DNA from: an uncultured Novosphingobium sp.
GTDB taxonomy: Bacteria; Pseudomonadota; Alphaproteobacteria; Sphingomonadales; Sphingomonadaceae
NCBI GenBank assembly: GCA_937996535.1
Contig: CALKVF010000019.1
Location: 1 to 5,925, forward strand
Length of the DNA: 5,925 nt
Reading direction: 5' to 3'
Shown: positions 5,174 to 5,925 of the stretch, piece after piece
Numbering within the stretch: the stretch's first letter is position 1
How the letters are laid out: each line of letters starts with the position of its first letter
Position numbers and translations under genes: made by a program
The notes under the pieces: model-generated
The model's database searches: none
What the model saw: the letters and a program-made list of their open reading frames with translations, nothing else
Told to the model about the DNA's origin: nothing

Positions 5174-5925
5174 ATGGCCTATCAACCTTTCGTGCCCCTG
5201 CGGGTGCTTTCCAGCTATTCGATGCTCGAAGGGGCGATCGATCCCAAGGCAATTGCCAAGCTGGCGAAAGAACGGGGTTTTCCCGCGATCGCGATTGCCG
5301 ATCGCAACGGGCTCTACAGTGCGATGGCCTTTGCCGGGGCCTGCCGTGATGCCGGGATTCAGCCGATTGTCGGCACCACGCTGGGCGTCCAGCGCGAACC
5401 GGGCGGGGCGATTGACTGGCTGGCGCTCTATGCGCAGGACAACGATGGCTGGAACAACCTGTGCCATTTGGTCAGCAAGGCGCATCTTGAACGCCCGCTC
5501 GAACTGGAACCCCATGTCACGCTGGGCGATCTGGAAGGTCACACCGCCGGGCTGATCGCGCTGACCGGCGCCGGCGAAGGCGCATTGGTGCGGCTGCTGG
5601 CCGAAGGCCGGCAGGACGCCGCCGAGGCCTATGCCGACCGGCTGGAGCGCCTGTTTGCGGGCAAGCTCTATGTCGAAATCGCGCGCGGCGGCGACAGCGC
5701 CGAGGATGCCGCCGAAGATGCGCTGATCGCGCTGGCCTATGCCCGCAACCTGCCGCTGGTGGCGACCAACCCGGCCAAGTATGGCGAACCCGGCTTCTAC
5801 GGCGCGCACGATGCCATGCTGTGCATCGCCAATTCGACCCATATCGATGCCGCCGATCGCCCGCGCTCCAACCGCGAGGCCTGGGTCAAGTCGGCCAGCA
5901 TGATGGCCGAACTGTTCGCCGATCT
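5174..5925 (+). CDS. dnaE: DNA polymerase III subunit alpha (DnaE1), N-terminal PHP region, 3' end outside window
   Basis: Catalytic subunit of the replicative polymerase. Only the first 250 codons of an expected roughly 1150 are here, all within the N-terminal PHP domain. FVPLRVLSSYSMLEGAIDPKAIAKLAKERGFPAIAIADRNGLY (residues 6-48) aligns by eye with E. coli DnaE (FVHLRVHSDYSMIDG, ALAITD). QPIVGTTLGV, NNLCHLVSKAH, LPLVATNPAKY, AHDAMLCIA and MMAELFADL follow in the same order as in E. coli. The start is fixed by an in-frame TAG at 5162, making the ATG at 5174 the first possible start; AGGG at 5163-5166 is the likely ribosome site. L12 and R44 occupy positions that are histidines in metal-binding PHP domains, so this PHP domain is probably not a nuclease. 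The N-terminus fits DnaE1 rather than the mutagenic DnaE2/ImuC type. Polymerase motifs lie beyond the window. Confidence 0.93.
   Translation, partial: MAYQPFVPLRVLSSYSMLEGAIDPKAIAKLAKERGFPAIAIADRNGLYSAMAFAGACRDAGIQPIVGTTLGVQREPGGAIDWLALYAQDNDGWNNLCHLVSKAHLERPLELEPHVTLGDLEGHTAGLIALTGAGEGALVRLLAEGRQDAAEAYADRLERLFAGKLYVEIARGGDSAEDAAEDALIALAYARNLPLVATNPAKYGEPGFYGAHDAMLCIANSTHIDAADRPRSNREAWVKSASMMAELFAD

Noticed and set aside
5001..5252. Possible longer N-terminus of the Yip1-family protein from 5252
   Set aside because: It would overlap the dnaE start and cross the AT-rich intergenic core, and it lacks the ribosome site seen before 5000.
5129..5842. 237-codon minus-strand open reading frame opposite dnaE
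   Set aside because: Antisense to the conserved PHP region; composition typical of a shadow frame.
5174..5925. Error-prone polymerase DnaE2/ImuC as an identity for the right-hand gene
   Set aside because: The N-terminal sequence matches DnaE1 by eye, and no imuA/imuB genes or SOS box precede it.
1..5925. Search for a novel defence, mobile or repeat-based system
   Set aside because: Every long coding stretch is a recognisable chromosomal gene in tight bacterial layout. No direct-repeat array, insertion-sequence ends, integrase, toxin-antitoxin pair or composition break was seen.

Overview
The window is ordinary chromosomal housekeeping DNA from a high-GC alphaproteobacterium, most probably a member of the Sphingomonadales. 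That placement is inferred from high GC with strong third-position G/C bias, from the wording of the Lol permease N-terminus and the DnaE N-terminus, and from a Yip1-family membrane protein beside dnaE. It does not rest on a database search. I see no mobile element, CRISPR array, tRNA or rRNA.

Layout. (1) Positions 1-1191, minus strand: purF (glutamine PRPP amidotransferase), cut off at its 3' end by the window edge. (2) 1192-1439: a divergent intergenic region with a strong nested hairpin just upstream of purF and a plausible sigma-70-like promoter facing the Lol genes. (3) 1440-3824, plus strand: a tightly packed three-gene run, lolC-type permease, lolD ATPase, then a thioredoxin-type glutathione peroxidase. 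The joints are stop/start overlaps of 8 and 4 nt, so the three are almost certainly co-transcribed and probably translationally coupled. (4) 3831-5000, minus strand: a Yip1-family membrane protein with an additional C-terminal soluble domain, converging on the peroxidase gene with only 6 nt between stop codons. (5) 5001-5173: a divergent intergenic region with a locally AT-rich core. (6) 5174-5925, plus strand: the N-terminal PHP region of dnaE (replicative DNA polymerase III alpha subunit), running off the right edge.

How the genes fit together. LolC and LolD form the inner-membrane machine that extracts outer-membrane lipoproteins and hands them to LolA. Only one permease gene sits beside lolD, so the complex may be a homodimeric permease (LolF-like) unless a second permease is encoded elsewhere. 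The peroxidase shares the operon and may detoxify lipid or thiol peroxides, but a functional link to lipoprotein export is speculation. purF and dnaE are independent housekeeping genes for purine synthesis and replication.

No clearly novel system is visible. The least explained parts are the C-terminal domain of the Yip1-family protein, the hairpin in the purF leader, and the Lol-peroxidase operon arrangement.
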